From Ewingella allii (GTDB taxonomy: Bacteria; Pseudomonadota; Gammaproteobacteria; Enterobacterales; Enterobacteriaceae), in assembly GCF_044430645.1 (NCBI RefSeq), contig NZ_JAWUDN010000003.1:124001-188000 (forward strand): 64,000 nt of DNA, in the 5' to 3' direction. A program made the translations under genes and the position numbers. Shown in pieces: positions 1 through 9,065 of this stretch; position 1 is the stretch's first letter, and each line of letters opens with the position of its first letter. The notes beneath the pieces were generated by a model that had not been told where the DNA came from, did not search any database, and saw nothing but the letters and a program-made list of their open reading frames with translations.

Positions 1-70
1 TCTGGTTTTTCCTGAGTCGCCGCCCGTGGGCATCTGCCCTGCGCACGCATTTGTACTTTTTTATACTATC

Positions 71-90
71 GTTAGCCCACGTTAGCCCAC
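71..90. repeat. tandem 10-bp duplication upstream of parE
   Basis: The 10-mer GTTAGCCCAC occurs twice in direct succession (71-80, 81-90), just before the parE start region. A TATACT hexamer at 62-67 could be a -10 element, but no convincing -35 is seen. Bases 1-117 otherwise show no gene. Confidence 0.6.
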
Positions 91-117
91 CAACCTATGA
101 GCCACGAATATTCAACG

Positions 118-2013
118 ATGAGCCAATCAACTTATAACGCGGATTCCATAGAGGTCCTCAGCGGTCTTGAACCGGTGCGTCGACGTCCCGGCATGTACAC
201 CGATACCACTCGACCAAACCATCTGGGTCAGGAAGTCATCGATAACAGCGTCGATGAAGCTTTAGCCGGCCACGCGCGCCGTATCGAAGTGATCCTCCAT
301 GCGGATCAATCCCTTGAAGTTATCGACGACGGGCGCGGTATGCCTGTGGACATTCACCCGGAAGAGGGTGTGCCCGCAGTTGAACTGATTTTCTGTCGCT
401 TGCACGCAGGCGGCAAATTCTCCAACAAAAACTACCAGTTCTCCGGCGGCCTTCACGGCGTGGGGATCTCCGTGGTCAACGCCTTGTCGACGCGTGTCGA
501 AGTGGCGGTGAAACGCGGTGGTGAAGTCTATGAAATGGCGTTTGAGAACGGCGACAAAGTGCAGGATCTGCACGTCACCGGCACCTGCGGTAAACGCAAC
601 ACTGGCACCAGCGTGCATTTCTGGCCGGACGTTAGCTTCTTTGACAGCCCGCGTTTTTCCGTTAGCCGCCTCAGCCATTTATTAAAAGCCAAAGCCGTGC
701 TCTGCCCGGGCGTTGAGATCTTGTTCAAAGATAAAGTGAACAATACCGAGCAGCGCTGGTGCTATGAAGATGGCTTGACCGACTACCTGATGGAAGCCGT
801 AAACGGCCTGATCACCCTGCCTGAAAAGGCTTTTGTGGGGGCTTTTGCCGGTGATGTGGAAGCCGTTGACTGGGCGCTGCTGTGGCTGCCTGAAGGTGGT
901 GAACTGCTGACGGAAAGCTACGTCAACCTGATCCCAACCATGCAGGGCGGTACCCACGTCAATGGTCTGCGTCAGGGCTTGCTCGACGCCATGCGCGAGT
1001 TCTGCGAATTCCGCAATATTCTGCCGCGCGGCGTCAAGCTGTCGGCGGAAGATATCTGGGAGCGCTGTGCCTACGTGCTCTCGGTGAAAATGCAGGACCC
1101 GCAGTTTGCCGGCCAGACCAAAGAGCGTCTCTCTTCTCGCCAGTGCGCGGCTTTCGTCTCGGGCGTGGTGAAAGATGCCTTTAGCCTGTGGCTGAACCAG
1201 AACGTGCAGGCCGCCGAGCAGCTGGCCGAACTCTGTATTTCCAGCGCCCAGCGCCGTCTGCGCGCCGCCAAGAAAGTGGTGCGTAAGAAACTGACTAGCG
1301 GCCCCGCGCTGCCGGGCAAGTTGGCCGACTGTACTTCGCAGGATCTGAACATGACCGAACTCTTCCTGGTGGAAGGGGACTCGGCAGGCGGATCCGCCAA
1401 GCAGGCGCGCGATCGCGAATATCAGGCGATCATGCCGCTGAAGGGTAAGATCCTGAATACGTGGGAAGTCTCTTCCGACGAAGTGCTGGCTTCGCAAGAA
1501 GTTCACGACATTTCGGTGGCGATCGGCATCGATCCGGATAGCGAAGATTTGACCCAGCTGCGCTACGGCAAAGTCTGTATCCTCGCGGATGCTGACTCCG
1601 ACGGCCTGCACATCGCCACGCTGCTGTGCGCGCTGTTTGTCCGCCACTTCCGCTCGCTGGTGCGCGGCGGCCACGTCTATGTGGCCATGCCGCCTCTCTA
1701 CCGTATCGACCTGGGCAAAGAAGTGTTCTACGCCCTCGACGAGCAGGAGAAAGAGGGTGTGCTGGAGCAGCTGAAGCGTAAGAAGGGCAAGCCGAACGTC
1801 CAGCGCTTCAAAGGTCTGGGTGAGATGAACCCGCTGCAACTGCGCGAAACCACGCTCGACCCGAACACGCGCCGTCTGGTGCAGTTGACCATCGACGAAG
1901 AAAATGTCGATCAAACCCTGCGCATGATGGACATGCTGCTGGCCAAGAAGCGTTCAGAAGACCGTCGCAACTGGTTGCAGGAAAAAGGCGATACCGCAGA
2001 ATTAGACGTTTAA
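118..2013 (+). CDS. parE: DNA topoisomerase IV subunit B
   Basis: ParE is the ATPase subunit of topoisomerase IV, which decatenates daughter chromosomes as a ParC2ParE2 tetramer. The protein is near-identical in layout to E. coli ParE (630 aa): an N-terminal GHKL ATPase domain (DDGRGMP, then GGLHGVG), a transducer domain, and a TOPRIM domain (EGDSAGGSA, then the acidic DADSDG motif) followed by the QRFKGLGEMNP segment. An in-frame ATG at 97 would add seven residues. The ATG at 118 is preferred because E. coli ParE begins at the equivalent position (its TYNAD segment follows almost directly). Neither start has a clear Shine-Dalgarno. A strong terminator follows. Confidence 0.97.
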   Translation: MSQSTYNADSIEVLSGLEPVRRRPGMYTDTTRPNHLGQEVIDNSVDEALAGHARRIEVILHADQSLEVIDDGRGMPVDIHPEEGVPAVELIFCRLHAGGKFSNKNYQFSGGLHGVGISVVNALSTRVEVAVKRGGEVYEMAFENGDKVQDLHVTGTCGKRNTGTSVHFWPDVSFFDSPRFSVSRLSHLLKAKAVLCPGVEILFKDKVNNTEQRWCYEDGLTDYLMEAVNGLITLPEKAFVGAFAGDVEAVDWALLWLPEGGELLTESYVNLIPTMQGGTHVNGLRQGLLDAMREFCEFRNILPRGVKLSAEDIWERCAYVLSVKMQDPQFAGQTKERLSSRQCAAFVSGVVKDAFSLWLNQNVQAAEQLAELCISSAQRRLRAAKKVVRKKLTSGPALPGKLADCTSQDLNMTELFLVEGDSAGGSAKQARDREYQAIMPLKGKILNTWEVSSDEVLASQEVHDISVAIGIDPDSEDLTQLRYGKVCILADADSDGLHIATLLCALFVRHFRSLVRGGHVYVAMPPLYRIDLGKEVFYALDEQEKEGVLEQLKRKKGKPNVQRFKGLGEMNPLQLRETTLDPNTRRLVQLTIDEENVDQTLRMMDMLLAKKRSEDRRNWLQEKGDTAELDV

Positions 2014-2030
2014 TTTCAGCGTCGCCATAA

Positions 2031-2064
2031 AAAAACGCCGGGGCTTTGCAGCTCCGGCGTTTTT
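2031..2064. terminator. bidirectional terminator between parE and ygiN
   Basis: Perfect 11-bp arms (AAAAACGCCGG at 2031-2041 and CCGGCGTTTTT at 2054-2064) enclose a 12-nt loop. A-tract and T-tract flank the stem, so it can serve parE on the plus strand and ygiN on the minus strand. Confidence 0.93.
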
Positions 2065-2117
2065 GTTTCAATCTATCGGCGATGCTGCTAAAAGTAGCAG
2101 CTAGCGCCAGCCGGTGA

Positions 2118-2423
2118 TCAGGCTTTTTCGATGATGTTGATCACCACATCTTGCACGTCAGCCTTGATGTTTTCGCGGTGCGCGTTCATGTGCGCAGCCT
2201 GCTGGTGTGCTTCGAGGTGCGCGAGGCTTTCCCACTCTTCCACCATGAAAACAGAATCTGGTGCGCTTTTGCGCCACGGAATCTGGCCGCTGATATCAGT
2301 GAAAGGATCGTAGCGGTGACAACCCTCTTCGGCCAGAACGCTTGGCAGCAGGGCGTTGATCTTTTCCAGAACCGCGTCGCGGCGGCCCGGTTTCATGATG
2401 ATTTCAGCAATAACAGTGATCAT
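2118..2423 (-). CDS. ygiN: YgiN-type quinol monooxygenase (ABM fold)
   Basis: This is a 101-aa antibiotic-biosynthesis-monooxygenase (ABM) ferredoxin-like protein that matches E. coli YgiN, a menadiol oxidase proposed to run a quinone redox cycle with MdaB. Conserved stretches are ITVIAEI at the N-terminus, EEGCH, and WESLAHLEAH. The start at 2423 is chosen because AGAGG lies 7 nt upstream and E. coli YgiN begins at the same place; a longer frame to 2459 lacks support. It lies downstream of mdaB on the same strand (48 nt gap), so the two are probably co-transcribed. The qseBC genes that neighbour this pair in E. coli are absent. Confidence 0.9.
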   Translation of the reverse strand: MITVIAEIIMKPGRRDAVLEKINALLPSVLAEEGCHRYDPFTDISGQIPWRKSAPDSVFMVEEWESLAHLEAHQQAAHMNAHRENIKADVQDVVINIIEKA

Positions 2424-2471
2424 AACAACCTCTTGTTTGAAACCTGACAGGCTTCTCAATGAACCTCTAAA

Positions 2472-3059
2472 CTATGCGCGACCAAACACATTTTCAAGGT
2501 GTGCGCGATATGCAGCGAAATAACCGTCGATATCAGGCTGCTTAATCACGTCATTACAGATAAAGGTCGGCAGGCCGTGCATACCCAGGAACTGATTAGC
2601 TTTGTGCTGCGCCAGATACACGCCGTCGACGCCCACGCCGTGGAAGAACTGCTCTTTATCTTCGAAAGCTTCCAGCGGAGCATTCCAGGTCAGAGAAAGC
2701 ATGTAGCTTTTGCCTTGCAGCAAGCCGCCTGAGCCGTATTTCTGCGATGCATCTGAACGGGTGCGGCCATCGCTGGCGTACAGCTTGCCGTGGCCTTCGG
2801 TGAAGATCTCATCGACGTATTTTTTCAGCGTCCACGGCATACCCATCCACCAGCCCGGTTGCTGATAAATCACGGTATCGGCCCACAGGTAGTTCTCAAT
2901 CTCGGTCGGGATGTCATAACCGTCTTCCAGCGTGGTCACGCGCACGTTGTGTCCGGCTTCGGTCAGGACGGAGTGGCCGAGTTTGGTCAGGCTAATGTTC
3001 AATGCGCCTTTTGAGTGGGCAAAGGTTTTACCTGCGTTAATAATCAAAATGTTGCTCAT
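2472..3059 (-). CDS. mdaB: NADPH:quinone oxidoreductase MdaB
   Basis: MdaB is a flavodoxin-fold FAD enzyme that reduces quinones by two electrons with NADPH. The 195-aa protein aligns over its full length with E. coli MdaB (193 aa): MSNILIIN at the start, PGWWMGMPWTLKKY around the flavin site, the YASDGRTR segment, and LTWNAP followed by FFHGVGVDGVY. It is the first gene of an mdaB-ygiN unit. A perfect 24-bp palindrome 17 nt upstream of the start codon is the likely operator. The regulator is not adjacent. Confidence 0.95.
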   Translation of the reverse strand: MSNILIINAGKTFAHSKGALNISLTKLGHSVLTEAGHNVRVTTLEDGYDIPTEIENYLWADTVIYQQPGWWMGMPWTLKKYVDEIFTEGHGKLYASDGRTRSDASQKYGSGGLLQGKSYMLSLTWNAPLEAFEDKEQFFHGVGVDGVYLAQHKANQFLGMHGLPTFICNDVIKQPDIDGYFAAYRAHLENVFGRA

Positions 3060-3075
3060 AGGGAGTGCCTCGTTG

Positions 3076-3099
3076 GTAAACTGTTGTCCAACAGTTTAC
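3076..3099. promoter_or_regulatory. perfect 24-bp palindrome upstream of mdaB
   Basis: Arms GTAAACTGTTG (3076-3086) and CAACAGTTTAC (3089-3099) are exact reverse complements with a 2-nt spacer. The position, between the mdaB start and its expected promoter, suggests an operator for a dimeric repressor. The rest of the 330-bp mdaB-parC gap shows no gene. Confidence 0.75.
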
Positions 3100-3389
3100 T
3101 GAAGCATTGGCCTGAGAAAAATGTGCGCTAGAGCACAAGACTATGGACTAAAATGCAATAAACCTTCGCAGAATCGCCTGTTTTTATCATTTAATGCCCT
3201 TTTGCAGCTCGGCCAGACGTTAAGCCTTCGGCGCGCAGGTTTTGTAATTCTGCCGATAAAGAGAGTGGCTGTGACAGCCATGCGCCGGATGATGTACTAT
3301 CGCCAACATTATTGCCTCGTGGCACGCCCGCGAGCGTAAGCTTTCTAAATAGAGAAACCATCACGCCACGGTTTTGAGGATGAAACATA

Positions 3390-5663
3390 ATGAGCGAAAT
3401 AACTCATGACGGGACAGAGCGTCTAGCTCTGCACACGTTTACTGAGAACGCCTATCTCAACTATTCCATGTACGTGATCATGGACCGCGCGCTGCCGTTT
3501 ATTGGTGACGGCCTCAAGCCGGTTCAGCGCCGTATCATTTATGCGATGTCCGAACTTGGCCTGAATAACAACGCTAAATTCAAGAAATCGGCACGTACCG
3601 TCGGTGACGTATTAGGTAAATATCACCCGCACGGCGACAGTGCTTGTTATGAAGCGATGGTGCTGATGGCGCAGCCGTTCTCTTACCGCTACCCGCTGGT
3701 GGATGGTCAGGGGAACTGGGGTGCGCCGGATGATCCGAAGTCCTTCGCCGCCATGCGTTATACCGAATCGCGCCTGTCGAAGTACGCCGATGTTCTGCTG
3801 CGCGAGCTGGGTCAGGGCACCGTGGACTACGTGCCGAACTTCGATGGCACCATGCAAGAGCCAAAAACCTTGCCTGCGCGCCTGCCGAATATCCTGCTCA
3901 ACGGCACCACGGGGATTGCCGTGGGCATGGCGACGGATATTCCTCCGCACAACATCCGCGAAGTGGCCGCCGCCGCCGTCGCCCTGCTGGAAAAGCCGGG
4001 CAGCTCGCTGGAAGATTTGCTGGAGTTCGTGCAGGGGCCTGACTTCCCAACCGAAGCCGAAATCATTACGCCGCGTAACGAAATTCGTAAGATTTACGAG
4101 TCCGGCAAAGGCTCGGTGCGCATGCGCGCCGTGTGGAATAAAGAAGACGGCAGCGCGGTGATCACCGCCTTGCCGCATCAGGTTTCTGGCGCGAAAGTGC
4201 TGGAGCAGATCGCCAACCAAATGCGCAACAAAAAGCTGCCAATGGTTGAAGATTTGCGTGACGAATCTGACCACGAGAACCCGACGCGTCTGGTTATCGT
4301 GCCGCGCTCCAACCGTGTGGATCTGGATCAGGTGATGAATCACCTGTTCGCCACCACCGATCTGGAACGCAGCTATCGCATCAACATGAACATGATTGGC
4401 CTCGACAACCGTCCTTCGGTGAAAGGGCTGGTTGAGATCCTGCGCGAATGGCTGGACTACCGCCGCGAAACGGTGCGTCGCCGCCTGAACTATCGCCTCG
4501 ATAAAGTGCTCAAGCGTCTGCATATCCTTGAAGGTTTGCTGATTGCCTTCCTCAATATCGATGAAGTCATTCATATCATTCGTACCGAAGATGAGCCGAA
4601 GCCGGTGCTGATGGCGCGTTATGAGCTGAGTGAGACGCAGGCCGAAGCCATTCTTGAGTTGAAATTGCGCCACTTGGCGAAACTCGAAGAGATGAAGATT
4701 CGCGGTGAGCAGGACGAACTGGCGAAAGAGCGCGATCAGCTGCAAGCGTTGTTGGGTTCTGAGCGCAAGCTGAGCACCTTGATTCGCAAAGAGATTCAGG
4801 CCGACGCCGAAGCCTATGGCGACGACCGCCGCTCGCCAATTACCGAGCGCGAAGAAGCCAAAGCCATGAGCGAGCACGACTTCGTGCCTTCCGAACCTGT
4901 GACTATCGTCCTGTCCGAAATGGGCTGGGTGCGCAGTGCGAAAGGCCATGATATCGACGCCAGCGGGCTAAGCTACAAAGCGGGGGACAGCTTCCGCGCC
5001 GCCGCCAAAGGTAAGAGTAACCAGCCGGTGGTGTTTATCGACTCTACCGGGCGCAGCTATGCGCTGGACCCAACCACGCTGCCATCGGCGCGCGGGCAGG
5101 GCGAGCCATTAACCGGCAAGCTGACACCGCCACCGGGTGCTACTATTGAACAAGTGTTGATGGCCGCTGACGACCAGAAACTGTTGATGGCTTCGGACGC
5201 GGGCTACGGCTTCGTTTGTACCTTCAATGATCTGGTGGCGCGTAACCGCGCCGGTAAAGCGATGATCACCTTGCCGGACAACGCTAAGGCGCTGCCGCCA
5301 ATCGAACTGCACGGCGAAGACGACATGTTGCTGTCTATCACCGCTGCCGGTCGTATGCTGCTGTTCCCGGTTGCCGACCTGCCGCAGCTGTCGAAGGGCA
5401 AAGGTAATAAAATTGTTTCAATTCCTGCGGCGCAGGCGGCGTCGGGCGAAGACAAACTGGTGTGGTTGCTGGTCTTAGCGCCGCAAACTTCGCTAACCTT
5501 GTATGTCGGTAAGCGTAAATTGACCCTGCGTCCGGAAGAGCTACAGAAATTCCGTGCAGAACGTGGTCGTAAAGGAACCCTGTTGCCGCGCGGCTTGCAG
5601 CGCATAGACCGCGTTGAAGTGGATTCCCCGGTAGTAAAATCATCAGGTAACAGCGAAGAGTAA
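3390..5663 (+). CDS. parC: DNA topoisomerase IV subunit A
   Basis: ParC is the DNA-cleaving subunit of topoisomerase IV. The 757-aa protein follows E. coli ParC (752 aa): an N-terminal winged-helix breakage-reunion domain with the catalytic tyrosine in FAAMRYTESRLS (about residue 124), a coiled-coil tower and C-gate, and a C-terminal beta-pinwheel. The quinolone-resistance segment GKYHPHGDSACYEAM carries the wild-type Ser and Glu (E. coli S80/E84). GAGG lies about 10 nt before the ATG. parE and parC are separated here by the reverse-oriented ygiN-mdaB pair, as in E. coli. Confidence 0.98.
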   Translation: MSEITHDGTERLALHTFTENAYLNYSMYVIMDRALPFIGDGLKPVQRRIIYAMSELGLNNNAKFKKSARTVGDVLGKYHPHGDSACYEAMVLMAQPFSYRYPLVDGQGNWGAPDDPKSFAAMRYTESRLSKYADVLLRELGQGTVDYVPNFDGTMQEPKTLPARLPNILLNGTTGIAVGMATDIPPHNIREVAAAAVALLEKPGSSLEDLLEFVQGPDFPTEAEIITPRNEIRKIYESGKGSVRMRAVWNKEDGSAVITALPHQVSGAKVLEQIANQMRNKKLPMVEDLRDESDHENPTRLVIVPRSNRVDLDQVMNHLFATTDLERSYRINMNMIGLDNRPSVKGLVEILREWLDYRRETVRRRLNYRLDKVLKRLHILEGLLIAFLNIDEVIHIIRTEDEPKPVLMARYELSETQAEAILELKLRHLAKLEEMKIRGEQDELAKERDQLQALLGSERKLSTLIRKEIQADAEAYGDDRRSPITEREEAKAMSEHDFVPSEPVTIVLSEMGWVRSAKGHDIDASGLSYKAGDSFRAAAKGKSNQPVVFIDSTGRSYALDPTTLPSARGQGEPLTGKLTPPPGATIEQVLMAADDQKLLMASDAGYGFVCTFNDLVARNRAGKAMITLPDNAKALPPIELHGEDDMLLSITAAGRMLLFPVADLPQLSKGKGNKIVSIPAAQAASGEDKLVWLLVLAPQTSLTLYVGKRKLTLRPEELQKFRAERGRKGTLLPRGLQRIDRVEVDSPVVKSSGNSEE

Positions 5664-5693
5664 CTCGCCGAAGCCCAGAGTAAATGCTGAATT

Positions 5694-5719
5694 ATTCAGG
5701 GCACCTTTGTGCCCTGAAT
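5694..5719. other. perfect stem-loop after parC
   Basis: ATTCAGGGCAC (5694-5704) pairs perfectly with GTGCCCTGAAT (5709-5719) across a 4-nt loop. No T-tract follows, so it is more likely an mRNA 3'-end or processing structure than a classical intrinsic terminator. Confidence 0.6.
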
Positions 5720-5839
5720 GCTTTACAAAACTCCGCGAATTTGAAGTTGTTGCCTAGCGCAAAAATTTTACAAATGTATCAACAAAACCGTTGTGTCATG
5801 CTGGCTGAGGCCTGAGAATAGCCCGGCGCAGAGGGAAGG

Positions 5840-5871
5840 GAGCCGCAAGACGTCTTGCCTGCTTCGGCTGT
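5840..5871. other. palindrome/hairpin in the plsC leader
   Basis: GCAAGACGTCTTGC (5845-5858) is a perfect 14-bp palindrome. It is embedded in a larger hairpin, where AGCCG just upstream pairs with CGGCT just downstream. It contains one AGACGTCT, the half-operator (met box) of MetJ. No second tandem box is visible, so methionine control is not claimed. Confidence 0.45.
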
Positions 5872-5888
5872 ATGCTTAAGAGGATGTT

Positions 5889-6632
5889 ATGTTATTTATT
5901 TTGCGTCTGATCATCGTCGTTCTTTATTCAATTCTGCTAAGTATTTTGGGTTGTATCTACTGCCTGTTTAGCCCGCGAAATCCAAAACACGTGGCGACAT
6001 TTGGTCATATGTTCGGGCGTCTGGCCCCGGTGTTGGGTATTACCGTTGAAAAACGTATCCCAGCCGAAGCGGCGCATTATGGTAAATGCATTTATATTGC
6101 TAACCACCAGAACAACTTCGACATGGTGACTGCCTCAAGCGTGGTGCAGCCGCGTACAGTGACCGTGGGTAAAAAGAGTCTGGTGTGGATCCCGTTCTTC
6201 GGCCAACTATACTGGCTGACGGGCAACTTGTTGATTGACCGTGATAACCGCGCCAAAGCGCACGGCACCATCTCGCAGGTGGTTAATCACATCAACAAGA
6301 AGAACATTTCGATTTGGATGTTCCCGGAAGGGACCCGCAGCCGCGGTCGTGGCCTGATGCCATTCAAAACCGGCGCTTTCCACGCGGCGATTTCAGCCGG
6401 CGTGCCTATCGTGCCCATTTGTGTTTCCAACACCAGCAATAAAATTAAATTAAACCGTTGGTCAAACGGTCTGGTGATTGTCGAGATGCTGCCGCCGGTG
6501 GATACCTCCCAGTACGGCAAAGAGCGTCTGCGCGACCTGTCTAACCACTGCCATCAGATCATGGCGGATAAAATTGCCGAGCTGGATGCTGAAGTTGCCC
6601 AGCGTGAAGCCGCGGCAAAAGCCAAAAAGTAA
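5889..6632 (+). CDS. plsC: 1-acyl-sn-glycerol-3-phosphate acyltransferase
   Basis: PlsC acylates lysophosphatidic acid at sn-2 to give phosphatidic acid, the precursor of all glycerophospholipids, at the inner membrane. The 247-aa protein matches E. coli PlsC (245 aa). It has a hydrophobic N-terminal segment (residues 1-27), the catalytic NHQNNFD (H73, D78; the HX4D motif), and FPEGTRSR (145-152) for phosphate binding. The start follows AAGAGGA by about 5 nt. plsC and ftsP are both on the plus strand, 73 nt apart, as in E. coli. Confidence 0.97.
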   Translation: MLFILRLIIVVLYSILLSILGCIYCLFSPRNPKHVATFGHMFGRLAPVLGITVEKRIPAEAAHYGKCIYIANHQNNFDMVTASSVVQPRTVTVGKKSLVWIPFFGQLYWLTGNLLIDRDNRAKAHGTISQVVNHINKKNISIWMFPEGTRSRGRGLMPFKTGAFHAAISAGVPIVPICVSNTSNKIKLNRWSNGLVIVEMLPPVDTSQYGKERLRDLSNHCHQIMADKIAELDAEVAQREAAAKAKK

Positions 6633-6705
6633 ACCTTTTCCGCCTGCCGCCAATGAAGGTAGCAGGCGATTTACACAGCTTTGATTTTGTTTTCATGGAG
6701 AAGAT

Positions 6706-8121
6706 ATGTCACTCAGTCGTCGCTCATTCCTGCAAGCAACCGCAGTGGCTTTAGCCGCGGGCGCGTTGCCACTGAGGGCAAATGCGAATGGACCGCAGCC
6801 TGTTTTACCCGTTCCACCGCTTATCGAATCCCGTCGTGGTCAGCCCCTGTTTCTGACCATGCAAGCTGCGCACTGGTCATTCCTTGGCGGCAATAAGGCA
6901 CCCGTTTGGGGCTTTAACGGCATGTACCTTGGGCCGACGGTGCGCGTCTACAACGGCGACGACGTCAAACTTATCTACAGCAACCGCCTGTCTGAATCTG
7001 TCTCAATGACCGTCAGCGGCTTGCAGGTACCCGGCACCCTGAGCGGGGGCGCGGCGCGCATGATTTCGCCCAACGTCGACTGGTCCCCGGTGCTGCCCAT
7101 TCGTCAGGCCGCCGCCACCTGCTGGTATCACGCCAATACGCCAAATCGCATGGCGCCGCACGTGTATAACGGGCTGGCGGGCATGTGGCTGGTGGAAGAT
7201 GAATTCAGCAAAAACCTGCCGTTGCCGAACCACTACGGCGTGGACGATTTCCCGATTATCATCCAAGACAAGCGTCTGGATAACTTCGGCGTGCCGCAGT
7301 ACGACATGCCTTCTTCCGGCGGCTTTATTGGCGACACCATGCTGGTTAACGGCGTGCAAAGCCCCTATGTCGAAGTGTCACGCGGCTGGGTGCGCCTGCG
7401 CCTGCTCAACGCGTCCAATGCCCGTCGTTATGAGTTGAGCATGACCGACAACCGCGCGTTCCACGTGATTGGCTCGGACCTCGGTTTCCTGCCCGCGCCG
7501 GTCACCGTCCAGCGCCTGTCGCTGGCACCGGGCGAGCGCCGCGAAGTGCTGATCGATATGTCGCAGGGCGACGAAGTGTCCATCACCGCCGGTGAAGCGG
7601 CGAGCGTGATGCAGCGTCTTCGCGGCCTGTTCGAGCCGTCAAGCATTCTGGTTTCCACCCTGGTGCTAACCTTAAAACCGACCGGCCTGCTGCCGCTGGT
7701 GACTGACAACCTGCCAATGCGCTTGCTGGCGGACCAGATCCTTGGCGGCAGCGTGGTGCGCACCCGTGAGTTCCGTCTGGGCGACAGTCAGCCGGGCATT
7801 AATGGTTCCATCTGGGACATTAACCGTATTGATACTACCGTGCAGCAAGGCTCGTGGGAGCGCTGGAATATCCACGCTGACCTGCCGCAGTCCTTTACCG
7901 TGCAGGGCGTCTCCTTCCTGGTGAAAAGCGTCAACGGCGCCGCGCCGCTGATTGAAGATGCCGGTTTCAAAGACACGGTGTGGGTGGATGGCGACGTGGA
8001 ACTGCTGGTGTACTTCAATCAGGCATCATTCGAGCACTTCCCGTTCCTGTACCAGAGCGGCACGCTGGAGATGGCGGATCGCGGGTCGACCGGGCAAATG
8101 CTCGCAACGCCGTCGATGTAG
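6706..8121 (+). CDS. ftsP: cell division protein FtsP (SufI), Tat-exported cupredoxin-fold protein
   Basis: FtsP (SufI) is a periplasmic multicopper-oxidase-like protein without a full copper centre that stabilises the divisome under stress. The N-terminus MSLSRRSFLQ carries the Tat twin-arginine motif, followed by a hydrophobic stretch and a cleavage region near residue 26. The 471 residues align along the whole length with E. coli SufI (470 aa), including HANTPNRMAPHVYNGLAGMW and SLAPGERRE. GGAG lies 7 nt upstream of the ATG. A strong terminator separates it from the convergent dkgA. Confidence 0.96.
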   Translation: MSLSRRSFLQATAVALAAGALPLRANANGPQPVLPVPPLIESRRGQPLFLTMQAAHWSFLGGNKAPVWGFNGMYLGPTVRVYNGDDVKLIYSNRLSESVSMTVSGLQVPGTLSGGAARMISPNVDWSPVLPIRQAAATCWYHANTPNRMAPHVYNGLAGMWLVEDEFSKNLPLPNHYGVDDFPIIIQDKRLDNFGVPQYDMPSSGGFIGDTMLVNGVQSPYVEVSRGWVRLRLLNASNARRYELSMTDNRAFHVIGSDLGFLPAPVTVQRLSLAPGERREVLIDMSQGDEVSITAGEAASVMQRLRGLFEPSSILVSTLVLTLKPTGLLPLVTDNLPMRLLADQILGGSVVRTREFRLGDSQPGINGSIWDINRIDTTVQQGSWERWNIHADLPQSFTVQGVSFLVKSVNGAAPLIEDAGFKDTVWVDGDVELLVYFNQASFEHFPFLYQSGTLEMADRGSTGQMLATPSM

Positions 8122-8143
8122 GTTCACAGATTAATGGACATAA

Positions 8144-8167
8144 AAAAACCCGCCTCGGCGGGTTTTT
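8144..8167. terminator. bidirectional terminator between ftsP and dkgA
   Basis: AAAAACCCGCC (8144-8154) and GGCGGGTTTTT (8157-8167) form a perfect 11-bp stem with a 2-nt centre, with A and T tracts on the two sides. Confidence 0.93.
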
Positions 8168-8186
8168 GCTTTTGAGCACGGCTCAA

Positions 8187-9008
8187 TTACATGGTGTCAG
8201 GGTCCGGGCCTAAGCGTTTGTTCAGATCCAACTTGGCGATCTCCGCCAGTTCTTCTCTTTCCAGTTTGAAATCAAATACGTCGAAGTTTTCATGGATGCG
8301 TTTAGGCGTTACTGACTTAGGAATCACAATCAAACCATTGTCGAGGTGCCAGCGAATCACCACTTGCGCCGGGGTTTTCTCGTATTTCTCTGCCAGTTTC
8401 TGGATCAGCGCCTGATCGAATACCCCTTCGCCACCCTGAGCCAGCGGGCTCCAGGATTCCGTCGCGATATTATGGGTGGCATTCCACGCGTGAAGCTGGC
8501 GCTGTTGCAGCATAGGGTGCAGCTCAATCTGGTTCACCACCGGGAAGATGCCGGTTTCGTCTTTCAGCTTTTGCAGGTGGGGAATGTTGAAGTTACACAC
8601 GCCGACGCTTTTCGCCAGACCCTGCTCCTTCAGCTTAAGGATCTGCTTCCAGGCTTCGACATAGTTACCTTCGTCCGGCTTCGGCCAGTGGATCAAATAG
8701 AGATCGACATAGTCCAGACGCAGCTTCTTCAGGCTCTCCTCGAGGGCTTTCTCGGCGTGCAACTGATCGTCATTCCACAGTTTGGTGGTGATGAACAGCT
8801 CTTCGCGCGGCACATTAATGCCACTGAGTGCTTCGCCGACGCCTTCCTCGTTTTTATAAATGGCAGCAGTATCAATGTGGCGGTAGCCGGCATTGATGGC
8901 CGTCGTCACAGCATTGCTTGCCTCTTCGTTACTGGCTTTCCATACGCCGAGTCCGAGCTGCGGCATCTTGTTGCCATCGTGAAGCTTGATGTTGGGTTGC
9001 GTTGCCAT
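8187..9008 (-). CDS. dkgA: 2,5-diketo-D-gluconate reductase A / methylglyoxal reductase
   Basis: DkgA is an NADPH-dependent aldo-keto reductase acting on 2,5-diketogluconate, methylglyoxal and other aldehydes in the cytosol. The 273-aa protein is collinear with E. coli DkgA (275 aa). The AKR catalytic tetrad is visible as D46, Y51 (HIDTAAIYKNEE), K76 (TTKLW) and H107 (LIHWP). The C-terminal cofactor motif is IPKSVTPKRI. AAAGGAG precedes the ATG by 7 nt. It lies 57 nt downstream of the Ahr-like gene on the same strand, next to divergent yqhC, which in E. coli activates this group in response to aldehydes. Confidence 0.96.
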   Translation of the reverse strand: MATQPNIKLHDGNKMPQLGLGVWKASNEEASNAVTTAINAGYRHIDTAAIYKNEEGVGEALSGINVPREELFITTKLWNDDQLHAEKALEESLKKLRLDYVDLYLIHWPKPDEGNYVEAWKQILKLKEQGLAKSVGVCNFNIPHLQKLKDETGIFPVVNQIELHPMLQQRQLHAWNATHNIATESWSPLAQGGEGVFDQALIQKLAEKYEKTPAQVVIRWHLDNGLIVIPKSVTPKRIHENFDVFDFKLEREELAEIAKLDLNKRLGPDPDTM

Positions 9009-9065
9009 GAGTTTCTCCTTTACGGGTTTAACTAAGTTAGCTAATTACTTTGACTGCAGTTTTTA

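Noticed and set aside
682..1914. Long open frame (410 codons) on the minus strand inside parE
   Set aside because: It is antisense to a clear parE, and its His/Gln/Arg-rich translation is typical of a codon-bias shadow.
3612..4949. Long open frame (445 codons) on the minus strand inside parC
   Set aside because: Same reason: parC is intact and the reverse product has no domain and shadow-like composition.
5845..5858. MetJ control of plsC from the AGACGTCT in its leader
   Set aside because: MetJ needs at least two tandem boxes, and only one is present, inside an ordinary hairpin.
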